Source: Primorskyibacter flagellatus (lineage in GTDB: Bacteria > Pseudomonadota > Alphaproteobacteria > Rhodobacterales > Rhodobacteraceae). Taken from it: a stretch of 64,000 nucleotides of DNA. Numbering within the stretch: position 1 is the stretch's first letter; each line of letters starts with the position of its first letter. A program made the translations under genes and the position numbers. The notes below the pieces were generated by a model. The model made no database searches and was not told where the DNA came from. It saw only the letters and a list, made by a program, of their open reading frames with translations. Location of the stretch: positions 62,001-126,000 of the forward strand of contig NZ_FWYD01000002.1 in assembly GCF_900176485.1 (NCBI RefSeq), read 5' to 3'. This document shows positions 15,502 to 25,335 of this stretch, piece after piece.

Positions 15502-17130
15502 TTGAAACATCATGCAAAGCTGACGCTGTCCACCTTCCTGTGTTCCGCACTGTTGGCCGGGACCGCGCTGGCTCAGGCCACCCACCCTGTCACAGGCGAA
15601 CCGCTGGCCAAAGATCAAACCTTCACCTACCGCGTGCTGGATGAGCACAGCTCTGTCGACCCGCAAGTCGTCGAGGACACGATCGGTGCCGAAATCGTGC
15701 GCGATCTCTTCGAAGGGCTGATGAATCAGGATGCTCAGGGCAAGCTGATTCCCGGCGTCGCCACCGATTATGACGTCTCGGATGACACCAAGACCTATAC
15801 ATTCCACCTGCGTGACAATGCGAAATGGTCGAACGGCGATCCGGTAACCGCGGGTGATTTTGTCTTCGCCTGGCGCCGCGCCGCTTCGCCCGAACTGGCC
15901 TCGCCCTACCAATGGTATGTCAAGCTGATGTCATTGGAGAACGCGTCGGAGATCGTCGCCGGTGAAATGCCCCCCGAGGAACTTGGCGTAACGGCCATCG
16001 ACGATCACACGCTGGAGGTGCGCCTGTCACAGCCGCTCAGCTATTTCCCGCAAATGACAACTCATTCCACCACTTTCCCCGCGCCGCAAAAAGTGGTCGA
16101 GGAATTTGGCGAGGAATGGACCAAACCCGAAAATATCGTGTCCAACGGTGCCTATGTCCTGACGGAGCATCTGCCCAACGAACGCTCTGTGCGCGAGCGG
16201 AACGAGATGTACTGGGACAATGAGAACACGATCATCGACAAGACCATTGCGCTGGTCATCAACGATGAAAACGTGGCTCTCACCCGGTTCATGGCAGGCG
16301 AGCTGGACCGCACCGAAGTTCCCGCCGGACAGTTCCCCCGCCTGAAGAAGGAACACCCCGAAGAAGCGATCAGCTTCCCGCGGCTGTGCAACTATTACTA
16401 CACGTTCAACCAAAGCGACACCGGTCCCGAGGCGTTCAAGGATGTGCGTGTGCGGCAAGCCCTGTCGCTGGCCGTAGACCGCAAGATCATCACCCAGAAC
16501 ATCAAAGCCGGAGGCGAACCCGAAGCCTACACGTTCACGCCCGAAGCCGTGGCGGGCTTTACCCCTCCGCAAACCGAGATGTCGGAAATGAGCCAGGCCG
16601 ACCGTGATGCGAAAGCCAAGGAATTGCTGGCAGAGGCGGGATATGGCCCCGACAACCCGCTGACATTCGACATGATCTACAACACCGATGAAAGCCACGA
16701 GAAGATTGCCGTGGTGCTCAGCCAGATGTGGAAACAAAAGCTGGGTGTGGTGCCGAACCTTGCCAATATGGAATGGAAAGTCTTCCTTGAGACTCGCGGC
16801 AATCAGGATTTCGATCTGGCGCGTGGCGCGTGGTGCGGTGACTATAACGAGGCCTCGACCTTCCTCGATCTGCTGGACAGTGAATCCGGCTACAATGACG
16901 GCAAGTACAGCAATCCCCGCGTTGACGAGTTGCTGATAGAAGCCAAATCCGCCAGCGACACCACGCCGATCTACACCGAGATCGAACAGATCCTGGCCGA
17001 GGAAGTGCCGGTGATCCCCATCTACCACTATGCCGGCGTCTATATGATGGACAGCGATGTGGGCAACTGGCCTGTCGAGAATGTCGAGCAGAACTGGTAC
17101 TCCAAGGATCTTTACAAGATCGCGGAATGA
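15502..17130 (+). CDS. oppA: Oligopeptide ABC transporter substrate-binding protein
   Basis: A 542-residue secreted binding protein of the SBP_bac_5/OppA family, close to the length of E. coli OppA. I prefer TTG 15502 because GGGAG lies 8 bases upstream and the product then begins KHHAKLTLS, a normal signal peptide ending GTALAQ; ATG 15481 is possible. OppA features are LIPGVATDYDVSDDTKTYTFHLR, NAKWSNGDPVTAGDFVFAWRR and the hinge-region DVRVRQALSLAVDR. It captures periplasmic peptides for OppBC. It is separated from oppB by a dispersed inverted repeat, which may help raise its expression over the membrane components. Confidence 0.88.
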   Translation: MKHHAKLTLSTFLCSALLAGTALAQATHPVTGEPLAKDQTFTYRVLDEHSSVDPQVVEDTIGAEIVRDLFEGLMNQDAQGKLIPGVATDYDVSDDTKTYTFHLRDNAKWSNGDPVTAGDFVFAWRRAASPELASPYQWYVKLMSLENASEIVAGEMPPEELGVTAIDDHTLEVRLSQPLSYFPQMTTHSTTFPAPQKVVEEFGEEWTKPENIVSNGAYVLTEHLPNERSVRERNEMYWDNENTIIDKTIALVINDENVALTRFMAGELDRTEVPAGQFPRLKKEHPEEAISFPRLCNYYYTFNQSDTGPEAFKDVRVRQALSLAVDRKIITQNIKAGGEPEAYTFTPEAVAGFTPPQTEMSEMSQADRDAKAKELLAEAGYGPDNPLTFDMIYNTDESHEKIAVVLSQMWKQKLGVVPNLANMEWKVFLETRGNQDFDLARGAWCGDYNEASTFLDLLDSESGYNDGKYSNPRVDELLIEAKSASDTTPIYTEIEQILAEEVPVIPIYHYAGVYMMDSDVGNWPVENVEQNWYSKDLYKIAE

Positions 17131-17142
17131 TCTGTAGCGCTT

Positions 17143-17219
17143 CGTGCCCCGGCCCTGAGCCGGGGCCTAACCAGCGCCGCGCATCAAACGCAGAGGCCCC
17201 GGATCAAGTCCGGGGCACG
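17143..17219. repeat. Dispersed inverted repeat, copy 3
   Basis: Arms about 17143-17168 and 17194-17219, with a 25-base spacer. The right arm matches copy 1 almost exactly (GGCCCCGGATCAAGTCCGGG) while the left arm has diverged in its centre. It lies between oppA and oppB, again inside an operon. Confidence 0.8.
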
Positions 17220-17248
17220 GGTTCTCTCAAAATTCGGGTAATCCTGCA

Positions 17249-18172
17249 ATGATTTCCTACGTCATCAGGCGGCTGCTGGTCGCCGTCCCGACCATCATGC
17301 TGCTTGTCATCGCAGCCTTCTTCATGATGCATTTCGCCCCTGGCGGGCCGTTCACGTCAGAGCGTCCGCTGCCGCCCGAAGTGCTGGCCAATATCGAGGC
17401 GCGTTACGGTCTGGATCAGCCACTCTGGAAACAGTTGTGGGATTACTTCATTAATATCTTCCTGCATTTCGATTTCGGCCCGTCCTTCCGCTACAAGGAT
17501 CGCGATGTGAACGACATCATCGCGCAGGGGTTTCCGATCTCGCTGACCTACGGATCGCTGGCCTTTCTGGCGGCGTCCATCGTGGGCATCGCGCTGGGGA
17601 TTGCGGCGGCCATCCGTCACAACACATGGCTGGACTATTTCGCGGTCAGCCTCGGGATTGCGGCACAGGCGCTGCCCAACTTCATCATGGGTCCGATCCT
17701 GATCCTGACCTTCACGCTATGGCTGGGTCTGTTGCCCGGCGGCGGCTGGAACGGTGGGCAGTGGGAATATCTGATCATGCCGGTGATCGCGCTGTCCACG
17801 TCCTATATGGGCAACATCGCGCGGATCACCCGGTCCTCGATGCTGGAGGTGATGAACTCCAACTTCATCCGCACAGCACGCGCCAAGGGCCTGCCCGAAC
17901 GCGTCATCATCTGGCGTCACGCGATGAAGCCGACGCTTCTGCCGGTCGTGTCCTACCTGGGCCCGGTCTTCGTCTACGTCCTGACCGGGTCGGTCTTTGT
18001 GGACATTTATTTCTCGACCGGCGGGCTGGGGCAGTCCTATGTCAGCTCTGCCCTGACACGCGACTACGCCGTGCTGCTGGGGATCACCATCCTCTACGGC
18101 GCGCTCACTGTCGTGGTGAACCTGCTGACCGACCTCGCCTATGCGTGGTTCGACCCGAAAATCCGGTATTGA
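17249..18172 (+). CDS. oppB: Oligopeptide ABC transporter permease OppB
   Basis: A 307-residue inner-membrane permease with six predicted helices. The N-terminus MISYVIRRLLVAVPTIMLL and the segment AVSLGIAAQALPNFIMG are typical of OppB/DppB. The EAA loop follows as RSSMLEVMNSNFIRTARAKGLPE, here with ARAKGLP, the contact to the ATPase. It forms the pore with OppC. It follows oppA after a repeat-bearing gap of 118 bases and lies 10 bases before oppC. Confidence 0.93.
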   Translation: MISYVIRRLLVAVPTIMLLVIAAFFMMHFAPGGPFTSERPLPPEVLANIEARYGLDQPLWKQLWDYFINIFLHFDFGPSFRYKDRDVNDIIAQGFPISLTYGSLAFLAASIVGIALGIAAAIRHNTWLDYFAVSLGIAAQALPNFIMGPILILTFTLWLGLLPGGGWNGGQWEYLIMPVIALSTSYMGNIARITRSSMLEVMNSNFIRTARAKGLPERVIIWRHAMKPTLLPVVSYLGPVFVYVLTGSVFVDIYFSTGGLGQSYVSSALTRDYAVLLGITILYGALTVVVNLLTDLAYAWFDPKIRY

Positions 18173-18182
18173 GGAGGCGCGC

Positions 18183-19112
18183 ATGTTCGGAACATCCAAA
18201 AAGGCCGAGGAACTCGCCGCCGATATCACCGATTTCAAGGCCGTGCGCGGCCGGTCGCTGTGGAATGACGCCATGCGGCGGTTTCTGCGCAACAAGGCCG
18301 CGATGGCCAGCGTTCTGGTGCTGGGCCTGATCGTGCTGTTCGTGCTGTTCGGCCCGCTCGTCGCTGTCTGGTCGAACGAGGAAATCGACTGGGTCGTGAT
18401 GGGCGACGTGCTTGCCCTTGGTGCGCCTTCGCTGGAATCCGGCCACTTCTTCGGTGCCGACGATCTGGGCCGGGATTTGTATTCGCGCACCATCCAGGCA
18501 ACGCGGACCTCGCTTCTGGTCGGCCTGATCGGTGCAGGCATGGCGCTGATCGTGGGCACGGCCTGGGGCGTCATCGCGGGCTATTTCGGCGGCAAGCTGG
18601 ACAGCGTGATGATGCGCTTTGTCGACATCCTTCTGGCCATTCCGCTGACGCTGATCCTGATCCTCATCCTTGTCATCGCCGGACGCAGCTTCGTCACGCT
18701 GTTCGTCGCCCTAGGGGCCGTCAGTTGGCTGACGATGAGCCGGATCGTGCGCGGCCAGACCCTGACGCTGAAAACCCGCGAATTCATCGAGGCCGCTCGG
18801 GCCGGCGGTGTCTCCGAGACAGCGATCATCTTTCGCCATGTCTTGCCCAACCTGATAGGGGTCGTCATCGTCTACGCGTCCCTTCTGGTGCCCGAGATGA
18901 TCCTTGCGGAATCCTTCATCTCTTTCCTCGGGCTGGGTATTTCGGAACCCAATACGTCACTGGGACGCCTCATTGCCGAAGGGGCCGGCACGATGGCCTA
19001 CGGGACGCTGTGGCAACTGGCCTTCCCGCTGTTCTTCTACGTCACCATCATCATCACCATGTTCTTCATCGGCGATGGGCTGCGTGACGCGCTAGACCCG
19101 AAGGATCACTGA
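18183..19112 (+). CDS. oppC: Oligopeptide ABC transporter permease OppC
   Basis: A 309-residue permease. ATG 18183 follows a strong GAGGAGG; the frame is open further upstream but without a better start. It has the OppC N-terminal extension ([24 protein letters not shown]), the segment [14 protein letters not shown] and the EAA loop [20 protein letters not shown]. With OppB it makes the membrane channel. It ends 1 base before the ATPase gene. Confidence 0.93.
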   Translation: MFGTSKKAEELAADITDFKAVRGRSLWNDAMRRFLRNKAAMASVLVLGLIVLFVLFGPLVAVWSNEEIDWVVMGDVLALGAPSLESGHFFGADDLGRDLYSRTIQATRTSLLVGLIGAGMALIVGTAWGVIAGYFGGKLDSVMMRFVDILLAIPLTLILILILVIAGRSFVTLFVALGAVSWLTMSRIVRGQTLTLKTREFIEAARAGGVSETAIIFRHVLPNLIGVVIVYASLLVPEMILAESFISFLGLGISEPNTSLGRLIAEGAGTMAYGTLWQLAFPLFFYVTIIITMFFIGDGLRDALDPKDH

Positions 19113-19113
19113 C

Positions 19114-20919
19114 ATGACCATTCTTTCCGTCTCCGATCTGAAAGTTGGCTTTGACACCCCGGATGGCCGCGTGCAGGCAGTGAAGGGCGTCTCTTTCGAC
19201 ATCACGGCGGGCGAATGCCTGGGCATCGTCGGCGAAAGCGGTTCCGGCAAAAGCCAAAGCTTCATGGCCGCGATGGGCCTGCTGCCGCCCAACGGCCATG
19301 CCTCCGGGTCCGTCAAACTGGGCGGGAACGAGATCCTCAACCTGTCACCCGGCAAGCTGAACCGTATTCGCGGTGCGGATGTGGGCATGATCTTTCAGGA
19401 TCCGCTGACCGCGCTGACGCCCCATATGAAGGTGGGCGCCCAGATGGCCGAGGTTCTGAAAGTGCATCGCGGCATGTCACGCTCTGATGCGCGCAAGCAT
19501 TGCCTTGACTGGCTGGACCGTGTCCGCATCCCGGAGGCCGCCCGCAGGCTGGACCAGTACCCGCACGAGTTGTCCGGGGGCATGCGCCAGAGGGTGATGA
19601 TCGCCCAGGCCATGCTCTGCGAGCCGAAACTGCTGATCGCGGATGAACCCACCACGGCGCTGGATGTGACGGTGCAAGCCGATGTGCTGGATCTGATGGC
19701 GGGTTTGCAGGACGAGTTGCAGACCGCGATCGCGCTGATCACCCATGACATGGGCGTGGTGGCACGGATGTGCGACCGGGTGAAGGTGATGCGCCTTGGC
19801 GCTTTTGTCGAGGAAGGCGCGGCGGAACAGATCTTCGGCGCGCCGAAGCACGACTACACCCGCAAATTGCTGGACGCGATGCCGCGCATCGACAAGGGCG
19901 AAGCACCCGAGGCCGCCGCCGCCTCCGATACCTTGCTGAAGGTTGACGACCTCAAGGTACATTTCCCGATCCGCGTCTCGGGCGGGGTTTTCGGGCGCAC
20001 GGTGCCGCTGAAAGCCGTGAACGGTGTCAGCTTTTCCCTGCGGGCGGGCGAAACGCTGGGCATCGTCGGCGAATCCGGGTGCGGCAAGTCCACCCTGGCC
20101 CGCGCCGTGTTGCGCCTGATCGAACCCTCGGCAGGCAGCGTCAGCTGGCTGGGCACACCGCTTACGGATCTGGACCGGGCAGGCATGAAACGCGAGCGCA
20201 AGGATTTGCAGATCGTGTTTCAGGATCCGCTTGCCAGCCTCGATCCGCGCATGACCATCGCCGATTCCATCGCCGAGCCGCTGCGCACCTATCGCCCCGA
20301 CCTGACCAAACGCGAACGCCGCGCTGAAGTGCAGGCGATGATGGAGCGCGTCGGTCTGGATGCGGCCATGTACAACCGCTATCCGCATGAATTGTCGGGC
20401 GGACAGAACCAGCGCGTCGGCATTGCCCGCGCGATGATCAACAAGCCGCGCCTGATTATCTGTGACGAGGCCGTGTCCGCGCTGGACGTGTCCATTCAGG
20501 CGCAGATCGTGCAGCTTCTGCGCGACCTTCAGGATGAATTCGGCATGTCGATGCTGTTCATCAGTCACGATCTGTCTGTGGTGCGCGCGATTTCCAACCG
20601 GATCATGGTCCTGTATCTGGGTCGGATCGTGGAACTGGCCGATGCCGACACGATCTGTGCAAGACCGCGCCACCCCTACACGCAATCGCTGATCTCGGCC
20701 GTGCCGATCCCGGATCCGGTCGCCGAACGCGCGCGCGAACGCATCCGCCTGCCCGGAGAGCTGCCTTCACCGCTGGATACCCGCGCATCGCTGCGCTTCC
20801 TGCCCTCGAAACTGGCCGCGGGCGAAGATGAGTATGTCCCGCAACTTGATGAAGTGTCGGAAGGCCATCTGGTGGCCGAGCACGATCCGCTGGACCGGAT
20901 CATGTCCGGCACCGCGTGA
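19114..20919 (+). CDS. Fused oligopeptide ABC transporter ATPase (OppD-OppF)
   Basis: A 601-residue protein with two complete ABC ATPase domains in tandem. Domain 1 (about 1-260) has Walker A GESGSGKS, signature LSGGMRQR and Walker [13 protein letters not shown]. Domain 2 (about 275-550) has Walker A GESGCGKS, signature LSGGQNQR and Walker [13 protein letters not shown]. Oligopeptide-type C-terminal tails are present, including the segment [20 protein letters not shown]. It replaces separate oppD and oppF and powers OppBC. Such fusions are common in alphaproteobacteria. It ends the opp operon. Confidence 0.93.
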   Translation: MTILSVSDLKVGFDTPDGRVQAVKGVSFDITAGECLGIVGESGSGKSQSFMAAMGLLPPNGHASGSVKLGGNEILNLSPGKLNRIRGADVGMIFQDPLTALTPHMKVGAQMAEVLKVHRGMSRSDARKHCLDWLDRVRIPEAARRLDQYPHELSGGMRQRVMIAQAMLCEPKLLIADEPTTALDVTVQADVLDLMAGLQDELQTAIALITHDMGVVARMCDRVKVMRLGAFVEEGAAEQIFGAPKHDYTRKLLDAMPRIDKGEAPEAAAASDTLLKVDDLKVHFPIRVSGGVFGRTVPLKAVNGVSFSLRAGETLGIVGESGCGKSTLARAVLRLIEPSAGSVSWLGTPLTDLDRAGMKRERKDLQIVFQDPLASLDPRMTIADSIAEPLRTYRPDLTKRERRAEVQAMMERVGLDAAMYNRYPHELSGGQNQRVGIARAMINKPRLIICDEAVSALDVSIQAQIVQLLRDLQDEFGMSMLFISHDLSVVRAISNRIMVLYLGRIVELADADTICARPRHPYTQSLISAVPIPDPVAERARERIRLPGELPSPLDTRASLRFLPSKLAAGEDEYVPQLDEVSEGHLVAEHDPLDRIMSGTA

Positions 20920-21009
20920 CCGCGCAGCAGAAAGCGCCCGCCAGAATGCCAGGGCTGCTTTGGATCAGTCCAAGATAGGTCGGAACAAGAGCGCGCCACC
21001 GCGCGAAAA

Positions 21010-21045
21010 CCACAAGGCTGCACAGCGTGCTTTTCAGCCTTGTGG
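21010..21045. terminator. Perfect 11-bp inverted repeat after the opp operon
   Basis: CCACAAGGCTG (21010-21020) pairs perfectly with CAGCCTTGTGG (21035-21045) across a 14-base loop. It follows the opp operon by about 90 bases. No T-tract follows, so termination by itself is uncertain; the gap 20920-21253 otherwise holds no gene. Confidence 0.5.
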
Positions 21046-21179
21046 CCGCGCCCTCGTTTCTCACGTCATCGTGGCCATAAAAATATCAAACGGTCGTGGC
21101 CGGAATTGTGTTCGTCATATCGTTAATTTTGAACAAAAGATTGATTGAACTTGGAACAAGACTGCGCCTTCAAAAGCGA

Positions 21180-21211
21180 ATGCCGCCCACGGGCAGAGAC
21201 CGAGGCGGCAT
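21180..21211. terminator. Probable bidirectional terminator between opp and preA
   Basis: ATGCCGCC (21180-21187) and GGCGGCAT (21204-21211) form an 8-bp stem with a 16-base loop, followed on the plus strand by TTCGTTAATTTT. On the minus strand it lies 43 bases beyond the preA stop. It sits between convergent operons. Confidence 0.5.
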
Positions 21212-21253
21212 TTCGTTAATTTTCACAGCGAAGACCGCGTCAGAAATAGCGGT

Positions 21254-22558
21254 TCATTCGGCGGCTTTCACCGCGCCAGGATTGTTGGGATGTGTTGTCC
21301 AGTTGGCATATTCCTTGACCACCTCACGTTCGGTGCGCGGATCTGTCTGGCCGGGCTGCATCTCGACCATGGTGATGCAATCCTCGACCGGGCAGACGAC
21401 GACGCACAGATTACACGCCACGCACTCCTCATCTTTGACGGTAAAGACCCGATCATCCGACATCGCGATGGCCTGGTGGCTGGTATCCTCGCAAGCGGCA
21501 TAGCAGCGGCCACAGCTGATGCACAGGTCCTGATCAATCTCCGCCTTGGTGACATAGTTGAGGTTGAGATGCTGCCAGTCACTGATATTTGGCACTGCCC
21601 GGCCGATCAGCTCTGACGTATCGGTCAGGCCTTTTTCGTCCATAAATTGCGACAGGCCAGAGATCATCTCCTGCACGACCTTGAAGCCGTAAGTCATCGC
21701 GGCGGTGCAGACCTGCACGTTACCCGCGCCCAGCACCATGAACTCGGCAGCATCTTTCCAGGTTGTCACACCACCGATACCACTGATCGGCAGGCCACGC
21801 ATTTCAGGCGAACGCGCAATCTCGGCGACCATGTTCAGGGCGATGGGCTTGACCGCCGGACCGCAATAGCCCCCATGCGCGCCCTTGCCGTCAATCGTGG
21901 GTTCGGGCGCGAAGATGTCCAGATCGACCCCGGTGATGGAGTTGATTGTGTTGATCAGGCTGACCGCATCGGCCCCCCCGGCATGGGCCGCCGCCGCAGG
22001 CTTGCGCACGTCGGTGATGTTGGGTGTCAGCTTCACGATGCAGGGCATGCGCGTGTATTGTTTGACCCAGCGGGTCACCATCTCGATATATTCCGGCACC
22101 TGCCCCACGGCAGACCCCATTCCGCGCTCGCTCATCCCGTGGGGGCAGCCGAAGTTCAGCTCTACCCCGTCGGCGCCGGTTTCCTCGACCAGAGGCAGGA
22201 TCTTTTTCCAGGCCTCTTCCTCGCAAGGCACCATCAGCGAGACGACGACAGCGCGATCCGGATAGTCGCGCTTAACCGCCTTGATCTCGCGTAGGTTCAC
22301 CTCCAACGGGCGATCGGTGATCAATTCGATGTTGTTGAGACCCAGCAAGCGTCGGTCCGCGCCCCAGATTGCGCCGTAACGCGGGCCGTTGACGTTCACG
22401 ATGGGTGGGTCCTCACCCAGCGTCTTCCACACGACACCGCCCCAACCTGCCTCGAAGGCACGTCGGACGTTGTATTCCTTGTCGGTGGGCGGCGCGGAGG
22501 CCAGCCAGAACGGGTTTGGAGATTTTATCCCTACGAAATCGGTTGTCAGATCAGCCAT
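21254..22558 (-). CDS. preA: NAD-dependent dihydropyrimidine dehydrogenase subunit PreA
   Basis: A 434-residue FMN and iron-sulfur subunit that reduces uracil and thymine to dihydropyrimidines in the cytoplasm. It starts MADLTTDFVGIKSPNPFWLAS, has the catalytic Cys in ELNFGCPHGM, and ends with two ferredoxin-type clusters, CISCGRCYAAC and CVACNLCVVVCP. It pairs with PreT, encoded just upstream on the same strand, with a repeat between them. The rest of the reductive pyrimidine route (dihydropyrimidinase, ureidopropionase) is not in the window. It converges with the opp operon. Confidence 0.95.
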   Translation of the reverse strand: MADLTTDFVGIKSPNPFWLASAPPTDKEYNVRRAFEAGWGGVVWKTLGEDPPIVNVNGPRYGAIWGADRRLLGLNNIELITDRPLEVNLREIKAVKRDYPDRAVVVSLMVPCEEEAWKKILPLVEETGADGVELNFGCPHGMSERGMGSAVGQVPEYIEMVTRWVKQYTRMPCIVKLTPNITDVRKPAAAAHAGGADAVSLINTINSITGVDLDIFAPEPTIDGKGAHGGYCGPAVKPIALNMVAEIARSPEMRGLPISGIGGVTTWKDAAEFMVLGAGNVQVCTAAMTYGFKVVQEMISGLSQFMDEKGLTDTSELIGRAVPNISDWQHLNLNYVTKAEIDQDLCISCGRCYAACEDTSHQAIAMSDDRVFTVKDEECVACNLCVVVCPVEDCITMVEMQPGQTDPRTEREVVKEYANWTTHPNNPGAVKAAE

Positions 22559-22585
22559 TTTGCGATCATCCTTTTGTTGTCACCA

Positions 22586-22652
22586 CCCGCCCCGGACTTG
22601 ATCCGGGGCCTTTCGGTCGGCTGGCAGAAGGCCCCGGATCAAGTCCGGGGCG
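22586..22652. repeat. Dispersed inverted repeat, copy 4
   Basis: Arms about 22586-22611 and 22629-22652, 17-base spacer. The left arm begins CCCGCCCCGGACTTGATCCG, identical to copy 1. It lies between preT and preA in the same operon. Confidence 0.85.
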
Positions 22653-22659
22653 CGCAGCC

Positions 22660-23982
22660 TTATCCCATCAACCGGGCATGAATATCCTCGGCCGCATCGC
22701 GCCCCTCGGCCACGGCTGTCACGGTCAGATCGTCACCACCCGCAGCACAGTCACCACCTGCCCAGACGCCACTGACACTGGTGCGACCCGCCCCTGTGAC
22801 TGCGATTTTTCGACCGTCGAGATCAGGCAATCCGTCTGCTACCAATGTTTGCCCAATGGCGCGGAACAATTGATCGGCTGGCAGACGGAAGTTTTGCCCG
22901 GTGGGTTTCAGATCGTCATCGGTAAAGGCGAACTCGACCTCGCGGACGGCCCCGTTGCCATGCACAGCGACAGGCTGGGCATTGGTGATGATGCGCACCC
23001 CGCGCGACGCCGCCAGGTCCTGCTCGAACTCGCTGGCGCTCAGCCGGTCCTTGCCGCGCCGATACACCATTGTGACGTTGAGCGCGCCCAACAGTTTTGC
23101 CTGAACGGCCGCGTCCACCGCTGTCATGCCACCACCGATCACCACCACATCACGTCCGACGGGCAGCGCAGTCAGATCCGGCACCTGGCGCAGCTCTGCA
23201 ATGAAATCCACTGCGTCGCGCACCCCATCCTTGTCGTCACCCGGAACGCCCAGAGCGTTGACGCCGCCAAGCCCCACACCAAGGAACACTGCGTCATGCT
23301 CGGCTTTCAGATCATCCAATCTCAGGTCAGCGCCCAGGGCTTTGCCGTTCTGCAAGGTGATGCCGCCGATTTTCATCAGCCAATTAACCTCTGCCTGCGC
23401 GAACCCATCGACGGTCTTGTAGGCGGCGATGCCATATTCGTTCAGCCCGCCCGCTTTGGGGCGCGCGTCATATACAACGACGTCATGGCCTTTCATCGCC
23501 AATCTGTGCGCACAGGCCAACCCGGCAGGCCCGGCACCGACAACCGCGATGCGTTTGCCGGTGGACGGTGCGCGTTCGAACGGATGCTCATCCGCAGCCA
23601 TCAACGTATCGGTGGCAAAGCGCTGCAACTGACCGATCACGACCGGCTTGCCTTCGGCGGTTTCACGCACGCAGACCTCTTCGCACAGCGTTTCGGTCGG
23701 ACAGACACGCGCGCACATGCCGCCAAGGATGTTCTGAGACAGGATCGTGCGGGCCGCAGCCTCTGGCGTGCCGGTTGCGATCTGCCGGATGAACAGCGGG
23801 ATATCAATATCTGTGGGGCACGCCACCGTGCAGGGTGCGTCATGGCAAAAATAGCAACGGTCAGCGGCGACCAGCGCCTCGTGTTCTGACAGCGGCGGGT
23901 GGAGATCCTCGAAGGCGTCGGCCAGTTGTCCGGCCTCGCGTCGCCCCGCGACAATCCCTTCGGTCAGCATTTTCGGATCCAT
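22660..23982 (-). CDS. preT: NAD-dependent dihydropyrimidine dehydrogenase subunit PreT
   Basis: A 440-residue flavoprotein that passes electrons from NAD(P)H to PreA. ATG 23982 is chosen because GGAGGG lies 6 bases upstream; an ATG at 23997 overlaps that site. The N-terminal iron-sulfur binding helices show CYFCHDAPCTVACP and CARVCPTETLCEEVC. FAD binding is at VVGAGPAGLACAHRLA and the second Rossmann motif at VVIGGGMTAVDAAVQAK. It is the first gene of the preTA operon. Confidence 0.93.
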   Translation of the reverse strand: MDPKMLTEGIVAGRREAGQLADAFEDLHPPLSEHEALVAADRCYFCHDAPCTVACPTDIDIPLFIRQIATGTPEAAARTILSQNILGGMCARVCPTETLCEEVCVRETAEGKPVVIGQLQRFATDTLMAADEHPFERAPSTGKRIAVVGAGPAGLACAHRLAMKGHDVVVYDARPKAGGLNEYGIAAYKTVDGFAQAEVNWLMKIGGITLQNGKALGADLRLDDLKAEHDAVFLGVGLGGVNALGVPGDDKDGVRDAVDFIAELRQVPDLTALPVGRDVVVIGGGMTAVDAAVQAKLLGALNVTMVYRRGKDRLSASEFEQDLAASRGVRIITNAQPVAVHGNGAVREVEFAFTDDDLKPTGQNFRLPADQLFRAIGQTLVADGLPDLDGRKIAVTGAGRTSVSGVWAGGDCAAGGDDLTVTAVAEGRDAAEDIHARLMG

Positions 23983-24135
23983 TCCATCCCTCCGCATTCG
24001 TTGGTTCGGGAAAATGCTCTCACAGGTTCATTTTTTTATCAACTGGTAAAATTTATACGTCCTGCAGCAAAGGTGACGCTGCGTCGCAGCATTATTTTCT
24101 GAATATCGAATCGAATTCTTCCATTTTTTTCAATG

Positions 24136-24181
24136 AGTGCTTTGCACTACGGCCAATGCCGCTATGCAGCATTGGCCGTAG
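24136..24181. other. Two adjacent hairpins upstream of the DUF1127 gene
   Basis: AGTGC-TTT-GCACT (24136-24148) is followed directly by a perfect 13-bp stem, CTACGGCCAATGC (24147-24159) with GCATTGGCCGTAG (24169-24181). A third small palindrome, GCTGCG-T-CGCAGC, lies at 24078-24090 followed by ATTATTTT. The gap 23983-24246 has no gene. These could be part of a structured leader or a small RNA. Confidence 0.55.
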
Positions 24182-24246
24182 GAAAGCCTGTGATGAGCAC
24201 CTATCTTTGCAATCAACAGATCACGTTAATGCAAGGAAGCAGAACA

Positions 24247-24474
24247 ATGGCAGATATTGCCACATTCGGCGCCACAGGCGCACCCGAAAAAAACGGCGGC
24301 TTGATGGGCGTCCTGAAACGCATCGGCAAGGCGTTGATCAAAGCGTCGCCACATAACCGCCGTCTGGAGCATGCCGCACGATTGCATGCGCTCTCGGACG
24401 AGCAATTGGCAAAACTGGGCATCCCGCGCGACCGGATCGTGCATCACGTCTTTTCCGACATTATGCACCTATGA
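24247..24474 (+). CDS. DUF1127 domain small protein
   Basis: A 75-residue basic protein. ATG 24247 has AAGGA upstream; longer in-frame starts run into the hairpin region. The C-terminal half holds the DUF1127 signature (ARLHALSDEQLAKLGIPRDRI). In related bacteria such small proteins influence RNA turnover and phosphate or carbon metabolism, and some bind regulatory RNA. Here the function is unknown. It sits downstream of strong hairpins and convergent to kdsA. Confidence 0.8.
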   Translation: MADIATFGATGAPEKNGGLMGVLKRIGKALIKASPHNRRLEHAARLHALSDEQLAKLGIPRDRIVHHVFSDIMHL

Positions 24475-24486
24475 GCGCGACGCCGC

Positions 24487-25335
24487 TCAAGCGGACGTCG
24501 ATAGTCCCTTGCGCAGTGCATCAAACGCTCTGAGTTCCGCGATGAGGCCGGACATCTGATCCACTGGGATCATGTTCGGCCCGTCGCTGGGCGCGTTGTC
24601 CGGATCCTCATGGGTCTCGATAAACAGCGCCGACACCCCCACAGCACAGGCCGCACGCGCCAAAACCGGCGCAAATTCGCGCTGTCCGCCGCTGGACGCC
24701 CCCTGCCCGCCCGGCTGCTGCACCGAATGGGTGGCGTCGAATACCACCGGATAGCCGGTCTGCCCCATCGTCGGAAGCCCGCGAAAATCCGTCACCAGTG
24801 CGTTGTAGCCAAAGCTGGTGCCACGTTCGCATAGAAGAATGTTCTCATTCCCTGTGCTGGAAATCTTGGCGGCGACATTGCCCATGTCCCAAGGTGCCAG
24901 AAACTGACCTTTTTTCACGTTGATCACCCGTCCGGTTTCGCCCGCAGCAAGCAACAGATCCGTCTGGCGGCACAGGAAAGCGGGGATTTGCAGAATGTCG
25001 CAAACCTCTGCCGCCACCGCACAATGGCCGGGTTCATGCACATCGGTCAGCACCGGGCAGTCAAATTCTTCCGCGATCCGGCCGAGGATCTCCAGCCCCT
25101 TCTCCATGCCCAATCCACGTTGGGTACCAATGGAGGACCGGTTGGCCTTGTCATAGCTGGCCTTGAACACGAACCGCGTGCCGGTCGGCGCGCAGGCCTC
25201 GGCAATTCGGGTCGCCATCATCCGGGCGTGGTCGAGGCTTTCAAGCTGGCAAGGACCGGTGATCAGCATGAAAGGCGCGTTGCCGCCCACCTCTATGTCG
25301 CCAACTTTAACGATGCGTGCGTCAATAGGGGTCAT
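24487..25335 (-). CDS. kdsA: 3-deoxy-8-phosphooctulonate synthase
   Basis: A 282-residue class I aldolase-type synthase that condenses arabinose-5-phosphate with phosphoenolpyruvate to give Kdo-8-phosphate for lipopolysaccharide. Motifs are [37 protein letters not shown] and [17 protein letters not shown]. Its start overlaps the kdsB stop (4 bases) and the three kds genes form one operon in the order kdsD, kdsB, kdsA. Confidence 0.96.
   Translation of the reverse strand: MTPIDARIVKVGDIEVGGNAPFMLITGPCQLESLDHARMMATRIAEACAPTGTRFVFKASYDKANRSSIGTQRGLGMEKGLEILGRIAEEFDCPVLTDVHEPGHCAVAAEVCDILQIPAFLCRQTDLLLAAGETGRVINVKKGQFLAPWDMGNVAAKISSTGNENILLCERGTSFGYNALVTDFRGLPTMGQTGYPVVFDATHSVQQPGGQGASSGGQREFAPVLARAACAVGVSALFIETHEDPDNAPSDGPNMIPVDQMSGLIAELRAFDALRKGLSTSA

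Noticed and set aside
22405-23889. 494-codon plus-strand frame
   Set aside because: Antisense of preT and part of preA, crossing the inverted repeat; no family features.
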